This document shows, piece by piece, positions 56,249-64,000 of a DNA stretch of 64,000 nucleotides. The position numbers and the translations under genes are program-made. Below the pieces are notes generated by a model. The model worked only from the letters and a program-made list of their open reading frames with translations, was not told where the DNA came from and ran no database searches. Positions within the stretch are counted from its first letter, which is position 1. Each line of letters begins with the position of its first letter. The stretch is from an uncultured Acidobacteriaceae bacterium (GTDB taxonomy: Bacteria; Acidobacteriota; Terriglobia; Terriglobales; Acidobacteriaceae): positions 1 through 64,000 of the forward strand of contig CAIVDV010000008.1 in the NCBI GenBank assembly GCA_903904755.1, given 5' to 3'.

Positions 56249-56363
56249 TTGGGCTCCTGCTAAAAAGTTTTCCTAATCAGGATACTCGCGTGGGAGGGGG
56301 AGGGTGAGCGGTTTGGGACAGGGGAAGGCTGAGGAGCATGCTGCTGTCTGCAATCTTGGTGCT

Positions 56364-56379
56364 TCATGATTTGTCATGA
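56364..56379 (+). promoter_or_regulatory. Candidate operator of the Phd-Doc module
   Basis: Two palindromic TCATGA hexamers (56364-56369, 56374-56379), 4 nt apart, 28 nt before the antitoxin start. Paired palindromes near the promoter are typical of autoregulated antitoxins; positional inference. Confidence 0.4.
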
Positions 56380-56407
56380 TAGCCTCGGGGAATCGAGGGA
56401 GGAAGCC

Positions 56408-56638
56408 ATGACGGTAGCGGCGCGGGAGAAGTTTGCCACGCAGGTCAACTCGGAGATTCTGCGCACGGTGCGGACGATTGCCCAGAGCGAGGGCCGGCAA
56501 CTGCAGGTGCTGGTGGATGAGGCGCTGGCCGATTTGATTGAGAAGAAGAAGCAGAGCCGGCCGCGAGCGAATGTGATGGCGGCCTACCAGGCGAGCCACG
56601 AGAAGTTTGCACCTGTTTACAGGAAGCTGGCGGAATGA
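56408..56638 (+). CDS. Antitoxin of Doc-type toxin module
   Basis: 76 aa; ATG 56408 with GGAGG upstream. Begins MTVAAREKFATQVNSEILRTVRTIAQSEGRQLQVLVDEALADLIE, a ribbon-helix-helix-like DNA-binding start followed by a basic/helical tail (HEKFAPVYRKLAE) that would wrap the toxin. Overlaps the toxin gene by ATGA. Not the classic Phd sequence, but size, position and overlap fit. Confidence 0.8.
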   Translation: MTVAAREKFATQVNSEILRTVRTIAQSEGRQLQVLVDEALADLIEKKKQSRPRANVMAAYQASHEKFAPVYRKLAE

Positions 56639-57006
56639 CGGAGTACCTGACTGTCGTTGAGCTGCTGGCGATCCATGACGACCAGATTGCGCGCTATGGC
56701 GGCGCGTCCGGGGTGCGGGATGGCGGGTTGCTGGAGGCGGCCATTTTTCGACCACAGACGGGCTATTATGCCGATCTGATTGAGGAAGCCGCGGCTCTCT
56801 GGGAAAGCTTGTCGCAAAACCACCCATTCCTTGACGGCAACAAGCGGACCGCCTTCGCCGCAATGTACACCTTCCTTGCCATCAACGAGGTCCGACTGAC
56901 CGCAAGCGCAGGCGAGATAGAAGATTTTCTGCTCAATCTGTATGCCACCGGCTCGTTTGATTTCGAGCATCTGTGCCCGTGGCTGCGGAGGAATGTTTCG
57001 TTCTAG
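56635..57006 (+). CDS. Doc-family (Fic fold) toxin
   Basis: 123 aa. Contains the Doc/Fic active-site motif HPFLDGNKR (His63-Arg71), which phosphorylates EF-Tu in characterised Doc toxins, and the N-terminal YLTVVELLAIHDDQIARYGGASGVRD with GLLEAAIFRP. Motif intact, so probably active. Coupled with the antitoxin by a 4-nt overlap. Confidence 0.92.
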   Translation: MTEYLTVVELLAIHDDQIARYGGASGVRDGGLLEAAIFRPQTGYYADLIEEAAALWESLSQNHPFLDGNKRTAFAAMYTFLAINEVRLTASAGEIEDFLLNLYATGSFDFEHLCPWLRRNVSF

Positions 57007-57133
57007 GGTTGGTTTTAGGGGTTTATTGCTGCAGATTCTGAATTTGTGACGGGTTGGTTTGCTAAGCGTGCGTGAACGGACCGGCGGTGCGGCCAGCGGC
57101 CTTCGGAACTGGGTGTGCTGGCCATTCGAAGTA

Positions 57134-57940
57134 TTATGCGTTGGGCTTGTTCAGCAGTTCTTGGGTCGCTCCTATAACAGTGAACACAGCAATCATTCCG
57201 GTATGTCCATTTTGTGGCTCCAGAATCAATGCCGCGGTTGGAAACCGGCCCAGTCTTCTTTTTATCTCAGGTATGCTGCTGCTCTTAGTTTTGATGGTGT
57301 GCCAATTATCAAAGACGTCGTGAAGAATCGTATCGACACCCGGGTAACATCTCACATCACTCGGATCCTTTGGGTTGCGTTCAAGAGGCATAACCAATAG
57401 ACCAATCACGTAATGCGGATGTACACGGCCGCCAAGCTTGCCGTAAGGACTCAGCTTCTTTATTTTTTCGCCAGCACATTTTAGGTAATCATTAAAGATT
57501 CTACTCACTCCACGATCTGTGTTGAGGTAATGGAGTAAAGTATCAGTAGTTTTTGGAGTTTGTGATCTTTTTGCTTCGAGGTAAAAGCTAAATTGCTCAG
57601 ATGCTACTTTCAATTCCGGAATTGTGGCCCAAAGATCCCACCTTCCTTTGCCGTTCTTGTTTCCAGTTTTGACTACATCACGTTCCTCAATAACCAAAGA
57701 ATCGGGGAACCCCTTTGAGATAGCGGCCGATAGGGTGCTTACAATCGCTCGCTCCGTATGCTTCCAGGGAATCTCAGGTTCGTTGAAAAGTTTCCCTGTC
57801 AGTTCGATATGACTTTCAAGATATGCAACCCATTTTTCGCATATATTTTCCAGTGCACCCTGGATTGATCTATGTTCGAGGAAAAATGGGTAATAATCTT
57901 CAGGTGGATTCGACGTGAAATATTCATGTTTGAGTGACAT
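57134..57940 (-). CDS. Candidate PD-(D/E)XK nuclease-like protein in an AT-rich island
   Basis: 267 aa from ATG 57940 (AAAGGA 10 nt upstream; a longer frame to 57994 is less likely). Residues match the nuclease pattern: Glu63 in a helix (HTERAIVSTL), Asp102 in RWDLWA and Glu122-x-Lys124 in FYLEAKR, the layout E...D...ExK. GFPDSLVIEERDV precedes them. C-terminal half (VIGLLVMPLERNPKDPSDVRCYPGVDTI) is unassigned. No named family is recognised. The DNA is visibly AT-richer than its neighbours and codon use is less GC-biased (ATT, TTT, AAA common), suggesting acquisition. Adjacent to Phd-Doc (converging) and the 88-aa gene. Confidence 0.65.
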   Translation of the reverse strand: MSLKHEYFTSNPPEDYYPFFLEHRSIQGALENICEKWVAYLESHIELTGKLFNEPEIPWKHTERAIVSTLSAAISKGFPDSLVIEERDVVKTGNKNGKGRWDLWATIPELKVASEQFSFYLEAKRSQTPKTTDTLLHYLNTDRGVSRIFNDYLKCAGEKIKKLSPYGKLGGRVHPHYVIGLLVMPLERNPKDPSDVRCYPGVDTILHDVFDNWHTIKTKSSSIPEIKRRLGRFPTAALILEPQNGHTGMIAVFTVIGATQELLNKPNA

Positions 57941-58051
57941 AGCAGAGCAGTCCTTTCTATACCAGTGTGATGGCGCTAGTCGTAGGGTGACCAAGTCCCT
58001 GGCAATTTTTAACCGATCTCAAAACAAAGGTGCGCAAGCCGCCGGTCGCGC

Positions 58052-58318
58052 CTAGGATCGATTGAAAAGGTATGCGAACTTTGTTTGCAAATACTCCTTA
58101 TTTTGATCCTCGCGTTGCCTGCACATCACCAAGATGTCCGGGCCTGACAATTCGATGGTTGCGACATACTGAAGGGGCGCAGTTGCCGTCGCGATTTCCC
58201 ATCTGTACGGCATTTGGCTACCGTCATTCTTTTGCGTCACGCTAAGCGCGGGGCCCGCAATCGTCTCAAGAAGCCTTCCATAAGTGCCAATTTCTTGTTG
58301 CATGGTCATCGTGGGCAT
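58052..58318 (-). CDS. Small protein of unknown function in the AT-rich island
   Basis: 88 aa; ATG 58318 with AAAGGA nine nt upstream. MPTMTMQQEIGTYGRLLETIAGPALSVTQ, mostly soluble, ends KFAYLFNRS. Lies 111 nt upstream of the PD-(D/E)XK-like gene on the same strand. No motif. It may be a partner of the larger protein; nothing else can be said. Confidence 0.5.
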   Translation of the reverse strand: MPTMTMQQEIGTYGRLLETIAGPALSVTQKNDGSQMPYRWEIATATAPLQYVATIELSGPDILVMCRQREDQNKEYLQTKFAYLFNRS

Positions 58319-58456
58319 CTCGAATTTTCCTTTGCTGTGCTAAAGCCTATCACAGCTTCAAATACCGGCATACGATTTGCGCGACAAAAAGAATCGAAGG
58401 GCGAAAGCCAACAAATTGTTCGAGGCAAAAAGTGAAGGGTGGGAGACCCTGCGGAG

Positions 58457-60862
58457 CTACTTCACTTCGAAGGTGGTTTCCTGGTCAGCGAGGGAGTTGC
58501 CGCCGACCCAGACTTTGTAGGTGGTGGGCTCGACTACGCGGTGGCTCTCGGCGTTGATGAAGCTGAGTTCTTCGAAGCCGATGGGGAATTCGACGGTTTT
58601 GGATTCTCCGGGGGCGAGGGTGATGCGCTGGAAGCCTTTGAGTTCGCGGACGGGCTGCTCGACGGAGGCGGCGGTGTTGCGGAGGTAGAGCTGGACAACC
58701 TCAGTTCCTGGGACGGAGCCGGCGTTGGTGACGGTGGCGCGGATGGTGAGGGCGGGGGTGGCGGGTTTGAGCTGGCTGGCCCAGATTTGAGTGCGGCTGA
58801 GGGTGGGCTGCCCGTAGCGGAAGCGGGTATAGGAGAGTCCCCAGCCGAAGGGGAAGAGGGCCTTGTTTTCTTCGTCGAGGTAGCGGGACTGGAATTTTTC
58901 GCCGGCATCGACGGGGAGGTGGCTGAGGTCGCCGTGGGCGGGTCGGCCGGTGGGGAGCTGGGCGTAGTAGAGGGGCTCCTGGCCGACGGAGTAGGGGAAG
59001 CTGGTGGTGAGCTTTGCGGAGGGGTTGGTGTCGCCGAAGAGGATGTCGGCGAGGGCGTGGCCCGCCTCAATGCCGGGGAACCATGCCTGGACGATGGCAG
59101 GGATGTGGGCGGCGGCCCATGGAATGGCGCTGGGGCGGCCGGTGAAGAGGACGAGGACGATGGGCTTGCCAGTGGCGGCGAGAGCCTCAAGAAGCTGCTG
59201 CTGATGGCCGGGGAGGTCGAGGTGAGCACGAGAGGAGGCTTCGCCGGTCATCCAGTCTCCCTGCTCGCCGAGGGCGGCGATGACGATGTCGGATTTTTGC
59301 GCGGTGGCGACGGCGGCGGCGATGGACTGGGGCTCGTCGGCGATAGCGGGGGGAGCGGGTTGAGCGGCCGGGCCGTCCAAGAAGCTGGTGTGGGAGAGGA
59401 CGTCGGCATCGTGGCCGGGGAGGATGTCTACGCCGCGGGAGACGAGGAGGTTGGCACCGAGACGCTCAGATAGGGCGGTGCGGAGGGTGACAGCGTCGGC
59501 AGGGTTGCCTGCGGCGGCCCAGGAGCCGAGCATGTCTTTGGCGGAGTCGGCAAAGGGGCCGATGAGGGCGACGGTTTTGGCCCATTTGCCGAGGGGGAGG
59601 AGGGGACCGTGGCCTTCGGTGCCGTCGTTTTTGAGGAGGACGATGGTTTCTGCGGCGACCTGACGGGCCTGGGCACGCTTTTCAGCGGTGGCGACGTAGG
59701 CGGGACGGGGGGCGGCGTAGGGGTGTTCGAAGAGGCCGAGGGCGAACTTGACGCGAAGGACGCGACGGGTGGCTTCGTCGACGACGGACTCAGGGATGAG
59801 GCCGGAACGGACCTGGTCGGCGAGGGTGGTGCGGTAGAGGTCGCCTTCCATGTCCATGTCGACGCCGGCGGTGAGGGCCTTGCGGGCGGCGGTTGCGCCG
59901 TTGGCAGCGATGGCGTGGTTGAGGAGCTCGGCGACTGCGCCCCAGTCGGAGACGACGATGCCGTCAAAGCCCCACTCTTTGCGGAGGATGTCAGTGAGGG
60001 TGTAGTGGTTTGCAGTGGCGGGGACGCCGTTGATGGAGTTGAAGCTGGACATGAGGGTGGCGGCGCCGGCATCGACAGCGGCATGGTAGGGAGGCAGCCA
60101 GGTTTGGCGGAGCTGGTTGTCGCTCATGTCGGTGGCGTTGTAGTCGCGGCCGGCGATGGCGGCACCGTATGCGGCGAAGTGCTTGACGCTGACGGCGACG
60201 GAGTCGGGCTTGGAGAGGTCGCCCTGCTGGTAGCCGCGGACCCAGGCGGCAGCGATGGCAGAGCCGAGCCAGGGATCTTCGCCTGCGGACTCGACGATGC
60301 GTCCCCAGCGGGCGTCGCGGGCGATATCGACCATGGGGGAGAAGACCCACTGTATGCCGTCGGCGCGGGACTCAACCGCGGCGGTGCGGGCGACGGAGGC
60401 GATGAGGGCAGGGTCCCAACTGGTGGAGAGGGCGATGGGGACGGGGAAGATGGTGCGCTCGCCGTGGATGACGTCGTTGCCGAAGATGAGGGGGATGTGG
60501 AGTCGGGACTGCTCGACGGCGATTTTCTGAAGGGGGTTGGATTTTTCGGGATCGGTGAGGTTGAGGAAGGAGCCGATTTTGCCCTGGCGGGTGAGTTCCT
60601 CGTAGCTGAGCTTGGAGCCGTTGGGGCCGGTGGCGAAGCCGGCGGAGTACTGGGTGAGCTGGCCGATTTTTTCGTCGAGGGTCATCTGCTTGAGGAGGGA
60701 TTCGACGCGCTTGTTGAGCTCGGGGCTGGCGAGCTGGGGATTGGGGATGGGGCGAGACTGGGCGGGGGATGGGGTGCCGGCGGCGAGGGGGAAAATGGCG
60801 ACGGCGGCGGAGAGAAGGCAGAGAAGTGGAGAAGAAAAACGATTGTTCATGGCGATTGTCAT
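58457..60862 (-). CDS. Secreted beta-glucosidase / beta-xylosidase, GH3 family
   Basis: 801 aa. Signal peptide (SPLLCLLSAAVAIFPLAAGTPSPAQS), GH3 N-terminal barrel (MTLDEKIGQLTQYS, GNDVIHGERTIFPVPIA, SVKHFAAYGAAIAGRDYN, nucleophile Asp in IVVSDWGAV near 305), GH3 C-terminal domain (ALIGPFADSAKDMLGSW) and a fibronectin-III-like end (VTNAGSVPGTEVVQLYLRN, PVRELKGFQRI). BglX-like periplasmic enzyme releasing glucose or xylose from oligosaccharides. Start ATG 60862 or 60850; ribosome site weak for both. Confidence 0.94.
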   Translation of the reverse strand: MTIAMNNRFSSPLLCLLSAAVAIFPLAAGTPSPAQSRPIPNPQLASPELNKRVESLLKQMTLDEKIGQLTQYSAGFATGPNGSKLSYEELTRQGKIGSFLNLTDPEKSNPLQKIAVEQSRLHIPLIFGNDVIHGERTIFPVPIALSTSWDPALIASVARTAAVESRADGIQWVFSPMVDIARDARWGRIVESAGEDPWLGSAIAAAWVRGYQQGDLSKPDSVAVSVKHFAAYGAAIAGRDYNATDMSDNQLRQTWLPPYHAAVDAGAATLMSSFNSINGVPATANHYTLTDILRKEWGFDGIVVSDWGAVAELLNHAIAANGATAARKALTAGVDMDMEGDLYRTTLADQVRSGLIPESVVDEATRRVLRVKFALGLFEHPYAAPRPAYVATAEKRAQARQVAAETIVLLKNDGTEGHGPLLPLGKWAKTVALIGPFADSAKDMLGSWAAAGNPADAVTLRTALSERLGANLLVSRGVDILPGHDADVLSHTSFLDGPAAQPAPPAIADEPQSIAAAVATAQKSDIVIAALGEQGDWMTGEASSRAHLDLPGHQQQLLEALAATGKPIVLVLFTGRPSAIPWAAAHIPAIVQAWFPGIEAGHALADILFGDTNPSAKLTTSFPYSVGQEPLYYAQLPTGRPAHGDLSHLPVDAGEKFQSRYLDEENKALFPFGWGLSYTRFRYGQPTLSRTQIWASQLKPATPALTIRATVTNAGSVPGTEVVQLYLRNTAASVEQPVRELKGFQRITLAPGESKTVEFPIGFEELSFINAESHRVVEPTTYKVWVGGNSLADQETTFEVK

Positions 60863-60942
60863 GGTACATGGCGGGGCTATGCAGGATGAAGGAGATTGTC
60901 TGGGGGCGTGAGCCGAGAGTTCTCCGGTAGTCTGTGGTGAAG

Positions 60943-61497
60943 ATGGCGACTGATTGGGGCAGGTTTCGGATGCGGGTGGCGACGGCGGCGGATGCCGGGG
61001 CGATTGGGGAGTTGATTGCGCTTTCCGTGAGGGGGCTGAGCGGGGGGCATTACACGGATGCGGAGATGGATGGGGCGCTGGGGACGGTGCTGGGGCTGGA
61101 TACGCAGCTGATTGCGGATGGGACGTACTTTGTGGTGGAGACGGCGGATGGGGAGCGGCTGGCGGCCTCGGGCGGGTGGAGTTACCGGAAGACGCTGTAT
61201 GGCGGGGACAGGCTGGCGGGGCGGGAGGATGATTTGCTGGATCCGGCCAAGGATGCGGCGAAGATACGGGCGATTTTTGTGAGTCCAGAGTATGCGCGGA
61301 TAGGGTTGGGGTCGGCGGTGCTGGAGCATGTGGAGATGGCGGCGGAGGCGGCGGGTTTCCGGCGGTTTGAGATGGGGGCGACGCTGCCGGGGGTACCGCT
61401 GTATCTTCTGCGGGGGTATGAGGAGATTGGGCGGGTTCGGGTTCCGCTGGGGAATGGGGAGGGGCTGGAGGTGGTGCGGATGGGGAAGAGCTTGTAA
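60943..61497 (+). CDS. GNAT-family N-acetyltransferase
   Basis: 184 aa from ATG 60943 (two GTG codons precede it). RVATAADAGAIGELIALSVRGL, then IRAIFVSPEYARIGLGSAVLEHVEMAA, the acetyl-CoA binding motif (R-x-x-G-x-G/A variant) and LYLLRGYEEIGRVRVPLG at the end. Substrate unknown. No signal peptide. Divergent from the GH3 gene. Confidence 0.87.
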   Translation: MATDWGRFRMRVATAADAGAIGELIALSVRGLSGGHYTDAEMDGALGTVLGLDTQLIADGTYFVVETADGERLAASGGWSYRKTLYGGDRLAGREDDLLDPAKDAAKIRAIFVSPEYARIGLGSAVLEHVEMAAEAAGFRRFEMGATLPGVPLYLLRGYEEIGRVRVPLGNGEGLEVVRMGKSL

Positions 61498-61610
61498 AGC
61501 TGCCATGGCGTGGAAGCTTTGCAAGGGAATGGAAAGCATACCCCGGGCAGGATTTGTGCGGTTTCCGGACCTCGCCGCATCTTTGGTGGCGGGTGTATCG
61601 TCATAACCAT

Positions 61611-62339
61611 ATGGCTGACACGCAAACTGTTGCTGCTTTTGTACCCCAGCCGCTGCCGGAAGCTGAGGAGGTTTACCGGCGGTGGTTGAGCCATTTGGAC
61701 GATGAATTTACCCGGCACCAGGCGGCGGAGCGGCGGGCGGAGATAGTGCGCGACCAGCTTTGCCAGCTTTATCTGGGCAAGCCGCATGGGACGAAGCTGG
61801 ATTTTTCGCTGACGACGGAGCTGCCGCAGAATGTGCTGCAACTGAGCCTGGACCCGGCGAATGTGACGCTGGAGGCGGAGCACTATGCGGATCAGGACCG
61901 GGAGCGGTTTTCGCGGTCGAAGCCACTGCTGTGGTTTTGGCAGATGTTTGACCGGTCGCCGCTGGGATTGAATTACTGGCTTGGGATACGGTTTCGGGCG
62001 ATGCTTGGGCGGCACCTGTTTGCGCATATTGGCAAGGGTGTGCGGATTGGGCATGGGGTGGAGATAACGTACGGCTACAATCTGATAGTGGAAGACCGGG
62101 CGCTGATACGGCAGTGTGTACTGCTGGATGACCGGTCGGGGATACACATTGGAGAGAGTGCGATGATTGGCGCGTATACGCGGATTTACTCGCACAGCCA
62201 TGCGGAGGATGACAGCGCGCGTCTGATACTGCAGCCGACGGCGATTGGAGCGCGATCGAGGATAGGCGCGCATACGACGATAGCGGCCGGGACGCAGATG
62301 TCGGACCGAACGATTGTTGGAGCCCATAACCGAAACTGA
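61611..62339 (+). CDS. Hexapeptide-repeat acyltransferase (left-handed beta-helix)
   Basis: 242 aa from ATG 61611. N-terminal helical part of about 120 residues, then a beta-helix of hexapeptide repeats (IGKGVRIGHGVEIT, LIRQCVLLDDRSGIHIGESAMIGAYTRI, IGARSRIGAHTTIAAGT). Resembles WbbJ/LbH acetyltransferases modifying surface sugars; active-site His probably in YSHSHAEDD. Followed 30 nt later by the M50 protease gene. Confidence 0.85.
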   Translation: MADTQTVAAFVPQPLPEAEEVYRRWLSHLDDEFTRHQAAERRAEIVRDQLCQLYLGKPHGTKLDFSLTTELPQNVLQLSLDPANVTLEAEHYADQDRERFSRSKPLLWFWQMFDRSPLGLNYWLGIRFRAMLGRHLFAHIGKGVRIGHGVEITYGYNLIVEDRALIRQCVLLDDRSGIHIGESAMIGAYTRIYSHSHAEDDSARLILQPTAIGARSRIGAHTTIAAGTQMSDRTIVGAHNRN

Positions 62340-62369
62340 ACCCTGGCTGTGCCGGAGCAATGCCGAAGA

Positions 62370-63068
62370 ATGTCTCAGATAGAACTTGTCATCAAAGTCT
62401 TTGAATTTGTGATTCTGCTGTTTTCGCTGTCGTTCCATGAGTGTGCTCATGCGTGGATGGCGTCTCGGTTGGGCGACCAGACGGCTCGGATGCAGGGTCG
62501 GGTTTCTCTGAATCCGATGCGGCACATTGACCCGATTGGGACGCTGCTGTTCCCGGCGCTGATGATTTTTGGCGGAGTTCCGTTTTTGATTGGTTGGGCG
62601 AAGCCGACGCCTGTGATTACGCGGAACTTCAAGAAGATTCGGCGGGATGACAACCTGACGACCCTGGCGGGGCCTGCCTCGAACCTGGTGCTGGTGGTGA
62701 TTTGCTTTGTGGCGCTGGTGGTGATGATTACGGTGGTGCCGGGCGGGCAGGATGCGGTGGTGAGCGCGGCGAACTTTGATATCAACCCGGCGGGAGAGAC
62801 GAGTTTGCAGGGGGTTGCGCTGCTGGCGTGGCTGGCGATTCAGGTGAACCTGGCACTGATGTTCTTCAACCTGATACCGATACCGCCGCTGGATGGGTCG
62901 CATGTGCTGCGGAATATGCTGCCGTATAACGCGCTGGGGACGTATGACCAGTTTGCGCGGTGGGGATTCATCGTGATTCTGCTGCTGGGGCGGTACATTG
63001 TTCCGTTCTTTATGGGGCCGGCGAATGCGGTGATTGACCACGGGCTGGGGTTTTTCCTGAAGGGATAA
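62370..63068 (+). CDS. M50 (site-2 protease family) metalloprotease
   Basis: 232 aa from ATG 62370 (GTG 62349 is an alternative). Membrane zinc protease: HECAH (HExxH) in SLSFHECAHAW within the first span, and the second zinc motif NLIPIPPLDGSHVL in a later span. Four or five spans; lacks PDZ or CBS domains, as in the minimal S2P/YwhC-like branch. Cuts transmembrane substrates such as anti-sigma factors; target unknown. Confidence 0.93.
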   Translation: MSQIELVIKVFEFVILLFSLSFHECAHAWMASRLGDQTARMQGRVSLNPMRHIDPIGTLLFPALMIFGGVPFLIGWAKPTPVITRNFKKIRRDDNLTTLAGPASNLVLVVICFVALVVMITVVPGGQDAVVSAANFDINPAGETSLQGVALLAWLAIQVNLALMFFNLIPIPPLDGSHVLRNMLPYNALGTYDQFARWGFIVILLLGRYIVPFFMGPANAVIDHGLGFFLKG

Positions 63069-63136
63069 GAACCCTTGACTGCGACAGGCTGACTGGCGTG
63101 GGCGGCGATGGCTGCGGTACTCTCTGAGGGACTGAG

Positions 63137-63994
63137 ATGGCTACGCTGGTACGACATTTGCGGGATGCGCTGGTGCGGGCGTTTGAAGATGACGCGCTGA
63201 ACACGGCGAAGGCGGCTGCCTACTCGGGGATACTGATGATATTTCCGGGGCTGGTGGTGCTGACGACGGTGCTGGCGGTGGTACCGGAGGGGAACTCGCT
63301 GCTGGACGAGTTGCGAGCGGCGGCGGAGCAGTTTTTGCCGGCGGATACGATGAGTCTGCTGCAGTCGTACTTCCAGTCGCAGCGGGTGTACTCGGTGCAG
63401 GTGATTTTGTCGGCGACAGCGATTGCGGCGTTTGCAGCGCTGGGGGTAATGCTGAGCCTGATGGAGGGCTTCCGGCGGGCGTACCGGATTCCGGCGGGGA
63501 CGTGGGGATTCTGGGGAAAGCGGCTGCGGGCGCTGATGCTGGGGCCGATTGCGCTGGTTCCGCTGAGTGTGGCGACGCTGCTGCTGGTGTTTGGGCACCC
63601 GATTGAGCAATGGATGATCAACAACAGCGACCATGAGCTGAGGACGGCAGTACTGGTGCTGTGGCGGCTGGCGCGGTGGACGCTGGCGGTGGCGACATCT
63701 GTGGCGGTGATGGGGACGATTTACCACTTTGGAACGCAGCGCAAGGAGCACTGGGCGTGGGTGGGGCCTGGAGCGCTGGCGGCGACGCTGTTCTGGTTTC
63801 CCGTGACGCTGGCGTTTGGGTGGTATGTGACGCGGGTGGCGGATTACACGATGATTTACGGGAGCCTGGGAACGGGCATTGCGACGCTGGGCTGGCTGTA
63901 TCTGACGGCGTTCAGCATTTTGCTGGGAGCGGAGCTGAACGGGGTTCTTTACCGGGAACGGCAATCCCGCATTGTCGCCGGACGAGCGGATTAA
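63137..63994 (+). CDS. YihY/virulence factor BrkB-family membrane protein
   Basis: 285 aa, complete; stop TAA at 63992-63994. Six spans with the family hallmarks ALNTAKAAAYSGILMIFPGLVVLTTVLAVVP, GVMLSLMEGFRRAYRI, and a late YGSLGTGIATLGWLYLTAFSILLGAELNGVL. Formerly called RNase BN but not a nuclease; function unknown, possibly transport. ATG 63137, weak ribosome site. Confidence 0.92.
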   Translation: MATLVRHLRDALVRAFEDDALNTAKAAAYSGILMIFPGLVVLTTVLAVVPEGNSLLDELRAAAEQFLPADTMSLLQSYFQSQRVYSVQVILSATAIAAFAALGVMLSLMEGFRRAYRIPAGTWGFWGKRLRALMLGPIALVPLSVATLLLVFGHPIEQWMINNSDHELRTAVLVLWRLARWTLAVATSVAVMGTIYHFGTQRKEHWAWVGPGALAATLFWFPVTLAFGWYVTRVADYTMIYGSLGTGIATLGWLYLTAFSILLGAELNGVLYRERQSRIVAGRAD

Positions 63995-64000
63995 CCTGGC

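Overview
The window looks like a chromosomal segment of an Acidobacteriota member, most likely class Terriglobia (relatives of Granulicella, Terriglobus, Edaphobacter). This is inferred from gene content: an acidobacterial-type VWFA protein, an Oar-like TonB-dependent outer-membrane receptor, NHL/Ig-like secreted proteins, a DUF3857/transglutaminase/TPR giant, several secreted glycoside hydrolases, and GC-rich DNA. No rRNA, tRNA, CRISPR array, IS element or prophage is visible.

Layout. 0-18 kb is mostly core: an NHL/Ig secreted protein, gyrB, a small secreted peptide followed by a multi-pass membrane protein, rplU-rpmA, a fosmidomycin-resistance-type MFS gene, rpmB, a SpoIIE-type phosphatase with a membrane sensor, and a minus-strand group (beta-barrel gene, ruvX, greA, CDP-alcohol phosphatidyltransferase, msrB). 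A coupled mltG-lipoprotein pair and obg follow. 18-27.5 kb holds envelope and polysaccharide functions: an Oar-like receptor, an NTF2-like protein, a FliB-like lysine N-methylase, a VWFA protein and a GH51 arabinofuranosidase. 28-33 kb is the classic dnaA / rpmH-rnpA-yidD-yidC block, with dnaA divergent from rpmH. 33-39.7 kb has a cyclic-nucleotide-binding-domain protein, the 1399-aa DUF3857 protein and a secreted amidohydrolase.

39.7-47.1 kb is the standout cluster: a sigma70-like promoter and six tightly spaced genes. They encode two CrtN/CrtI-type FAD desaturases/oxidases, an aldehyde dehydrogenase, a PlsC-like acyltransferase, a family-2 glycosyltransferase and a small TPR-like exported protein. 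The set fits synthesis of an acylated, glycosylated carotenoid acid (staphyloxanthin-like C30 logic), but no squalene/phytoene synthase is present. 47.1-50.4 kb is repeat-rich and surrounds an orphan secreted protein and an OmpA-family protein. 50.4-64 kb carries an OPT transporter, comF, an HNH nuclease, pgi, a Phd-Doc module, an AT-richer two-gene island whose larger gene has PD-(D/E)XK residues, a GH3 beta-glucosidase, a GNAT, a hexapeptide acyltransferase, an M50 protease and a YihY-type membrane protein.

Most notable beyond genes: two previously unexplained interspersed repeat families (one inverted pair at about 27.8 and 47.1 kb with conserved motif spacing; one direct pair of 98 nt at 47.4 and 50.3 kb), a dnaA-rpmH region without convincing DnaA boxes or a visible GC-skew switch, an abrupt skew/codon break inside the MFS gene near 9.34 kb, and a structured rpmH-rnpA spacer. 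All functional calls come from reading the sequence; no database search was run.
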